Shown: positions 40,846 to 41,609 of the stretch, in pieces | Layout of the letters: every line of letters starts with the position of its first letter | Position numbering within the stretch: position 1 is the stretch's first letter | Assembly (NCBI GenBank): GCA_002395235.1 | Contig: DGWK01000036.1 | Location: 3,402 to 45,010, forward strand | DNA from: Lachnospiraceae bacterium UBA4260 | Lineage (GTDB): Bacteria; Bacillota; Clostridia; Lachnospirales; Lachnospiraceae | Direction of reading: 5' to 3' | DNA: 41,609 nt | The notes under the pieces: model-generated | The model's database searches: none | Told to the model about the DNA's origin: nothing | What the model saw: the letters and a program-made list of their open reading frames with translations, nothing else | Translations under genes and position numbers: made by a program

Positions 40846-41609
40846 ATGGATTACATGATAAGAGCAACTGCCGCGGGCGCCCAGGTGCGCGCCTTTGCGG
40901 TAACTTCCAGAGATCTGGTAGCCTATGCGAGAGACGCGCATGACCTGTCGCCGGTAGCAGCCGCAGCGCTTGGCCGGACGATGAGCGCCGCCCTGATGAT
41001 GGCGGATATGCTCAAGGGACCGCAGGACCTCTTGACCATCAAGATCGACGGAGACGGCCCTCTGGGAGGAATCCTTGTCACCGCGGATAACCACGGCGGC
41101 GTCAAGGGATACGTACAGAACCCGGATGTGGAGCTTCCCAATAATTCCTTCGGACACCTGAACGTGGGAGGCGCCGTCGGGCGCGGAACGTTGACAGTGA
41201 TCAGGGATATGGGCATGAAAGACCCTTACGTGGGCCAGACCGCCATACAGACGGGGGAGATCGCGGAGGACATCACGTATTACTATGCGGCCTCCGAGCA
41301 GATCCCTTCTTCAGTCGGGCTGGGCGTACTGGTCAACCGGACGGAGAAGAAGATCCTCCAGGCGGGCGGCTTTATCATTCAGCTGATGCCCTTTGCGGAG
41401 GAAGAGACGATCGCGGCCCTGGAGAAGAACCTTAAGGGAATCGATTCCGTGACCAAAATGCTGTCGGACGGCCTCACGCCCGAGCAGATGCTGGAAAAGG
41501 TCCTTGAAGGAATGAATCCGGAAGTGACGGAGAAGACGCCTGTGGCCTTCCGCTGCAACTGCGGCAGGGAGAGGTACGAGAGGGCACTGGTGCTGCTGGG
41601 ACGGGAAGA
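40846..41609 (+). CDS. hslO: Hsp33 redox-regulated chaperone, 3' end cut by window
   Basis: 254 codons are in the window from ATG 40846, one base after the GT2 stop, and the frame runs off the end. Family marks include IRATAAGAQVRAFAVTSRDLV, AAALGRTMSAALMMADMLK, IKIDGDGPLGGILVTADNHGGVKGYVQNP, DPYVGQTAIQTGEIAEDITYYYAASEQIPSSVGLGVLV and GGFIIQLMPFAEEETI. The first half of the zinc site, CNC in FRCNCGRERYERALVLLGR, is present; the second CxxC should lie just beyond the window. Hsp33 is activated as a holdase in the cytoplasm by oxidation of these Cys residues. Confidence 0.96.
   Translation, partial: MDYMIRATAAGAQVRAFAVTSRDLVAYARDAHDLSPVAAAALGRTMSAALMMADMLKGPQDLLTIKIDGDGPLGGILVTADNHGGVKGYVQNPDVELPNNSFGHLNVGGAVGRGTLTVIRDMGMKDPYVGQTAIQTGEIAEDITYYYAASEQIPSSVGLGVLVNRTEKKILQAGGFIIQLMPFAEEETIAALEKNLKGIDSVTKMLSDGLTPEQMLEKVLEGMNPEVTEKTPVAFRCNCGRERYERALVLLGRE

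Overview
The window reads as chromosomal DNA of a Gram-positive anaerobe of the class Clostridia, most likely Lachnospiraceae. This is an inference from gene content: FctA/Cna_B-type surface repeats with a KTGD anchor, an orphan sortase, a DUF1292 protein, a MepA-like MATE pump, a GGDEF-like protein with a Cys cluster, AGGAGG-type ribosome sites and extended -10 (TGnTATAAT) promoters. Base composition is a little above half GC by eye, except for the AT-richer 5' part of the surface protein gene. No phage, CRISPR array or intact insertion sequence was seen.

Layout. (1) 1-11745 is the 3' portion of one giant surface protein gene whose start lies outside the window. It carries a mosaic N-terminal part, 14 near-identical units of about 120 residues (5008-10041), four larger C-terminal domains and a cell-wall anchor. 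(2) 11746-12270 is non-coding, with two strong hairpin terminators and a 161-bp palindromic element that has a partial second copy at 35382-35417. (3) 12271-20458 holds single genes on both strands: a degenerate GGDEF protein, a nicotinamidase-like hydrolase, a membrane-anchored protein, a lipoprotein with two copies of one domain, tcdA, a MATE pump, a sortase and a tRNA-dihydrouridine synthase. (4) 20587-20764 is a complete tRNA-Leu(CAA) unit with promoter and terminator.

(5) 20814-26865 is a four-gene operon: a DNA-binding-only AraC-type regulator, an ABC ATPase, an 8-TM FtsX/MacB-type permease and a large coiled-coil lipoprotein. It looks like a self-regulated envelope export or mechanotransmission complex and is the best candidate for a little-described system here. 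(6) 26909-30617 is a second operon: a CtpE-like P-type ATPase, a diacylglycerol-kinase-type lipid kinase whose start overlaps it, and a DUF1292 protein. (7) 30618-32048 is a LacI-family regulator behind a tandemly duplicated 95-bp unit, each copy with a GTTTCGAAAC-type operator. (8) 32173-35377 holds a membrane protein with four exact 13-residue Asp-rich repeats, a pseudouridine-phosphate-glycosidase-like enzyme with an unknown N-terminal domain of about 240 residues, a 33-bp-arm hairpin repeat and an HRDC-domain protein. (9) 35451-36916 is an aspartate-aminotransferase-like gene with a clear promoter and terminator. (10) 36967 to the end is an operon: a lipoprotein with two SH3b domains joined by a long E/K helix, a GH13 alpha-glucosidase, a family 2 glycosyltransferase, and hslO (Hsp33), cut by the window end.

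The common theme is the cell envelope: giant adhesin, sortase, FtsX-type exporter with a lipoprotein, lipid kinase, polyprenyl-type glycosyltransferase and SH3 lipoprotein. Functions are read from motifs only; no database search was possible.
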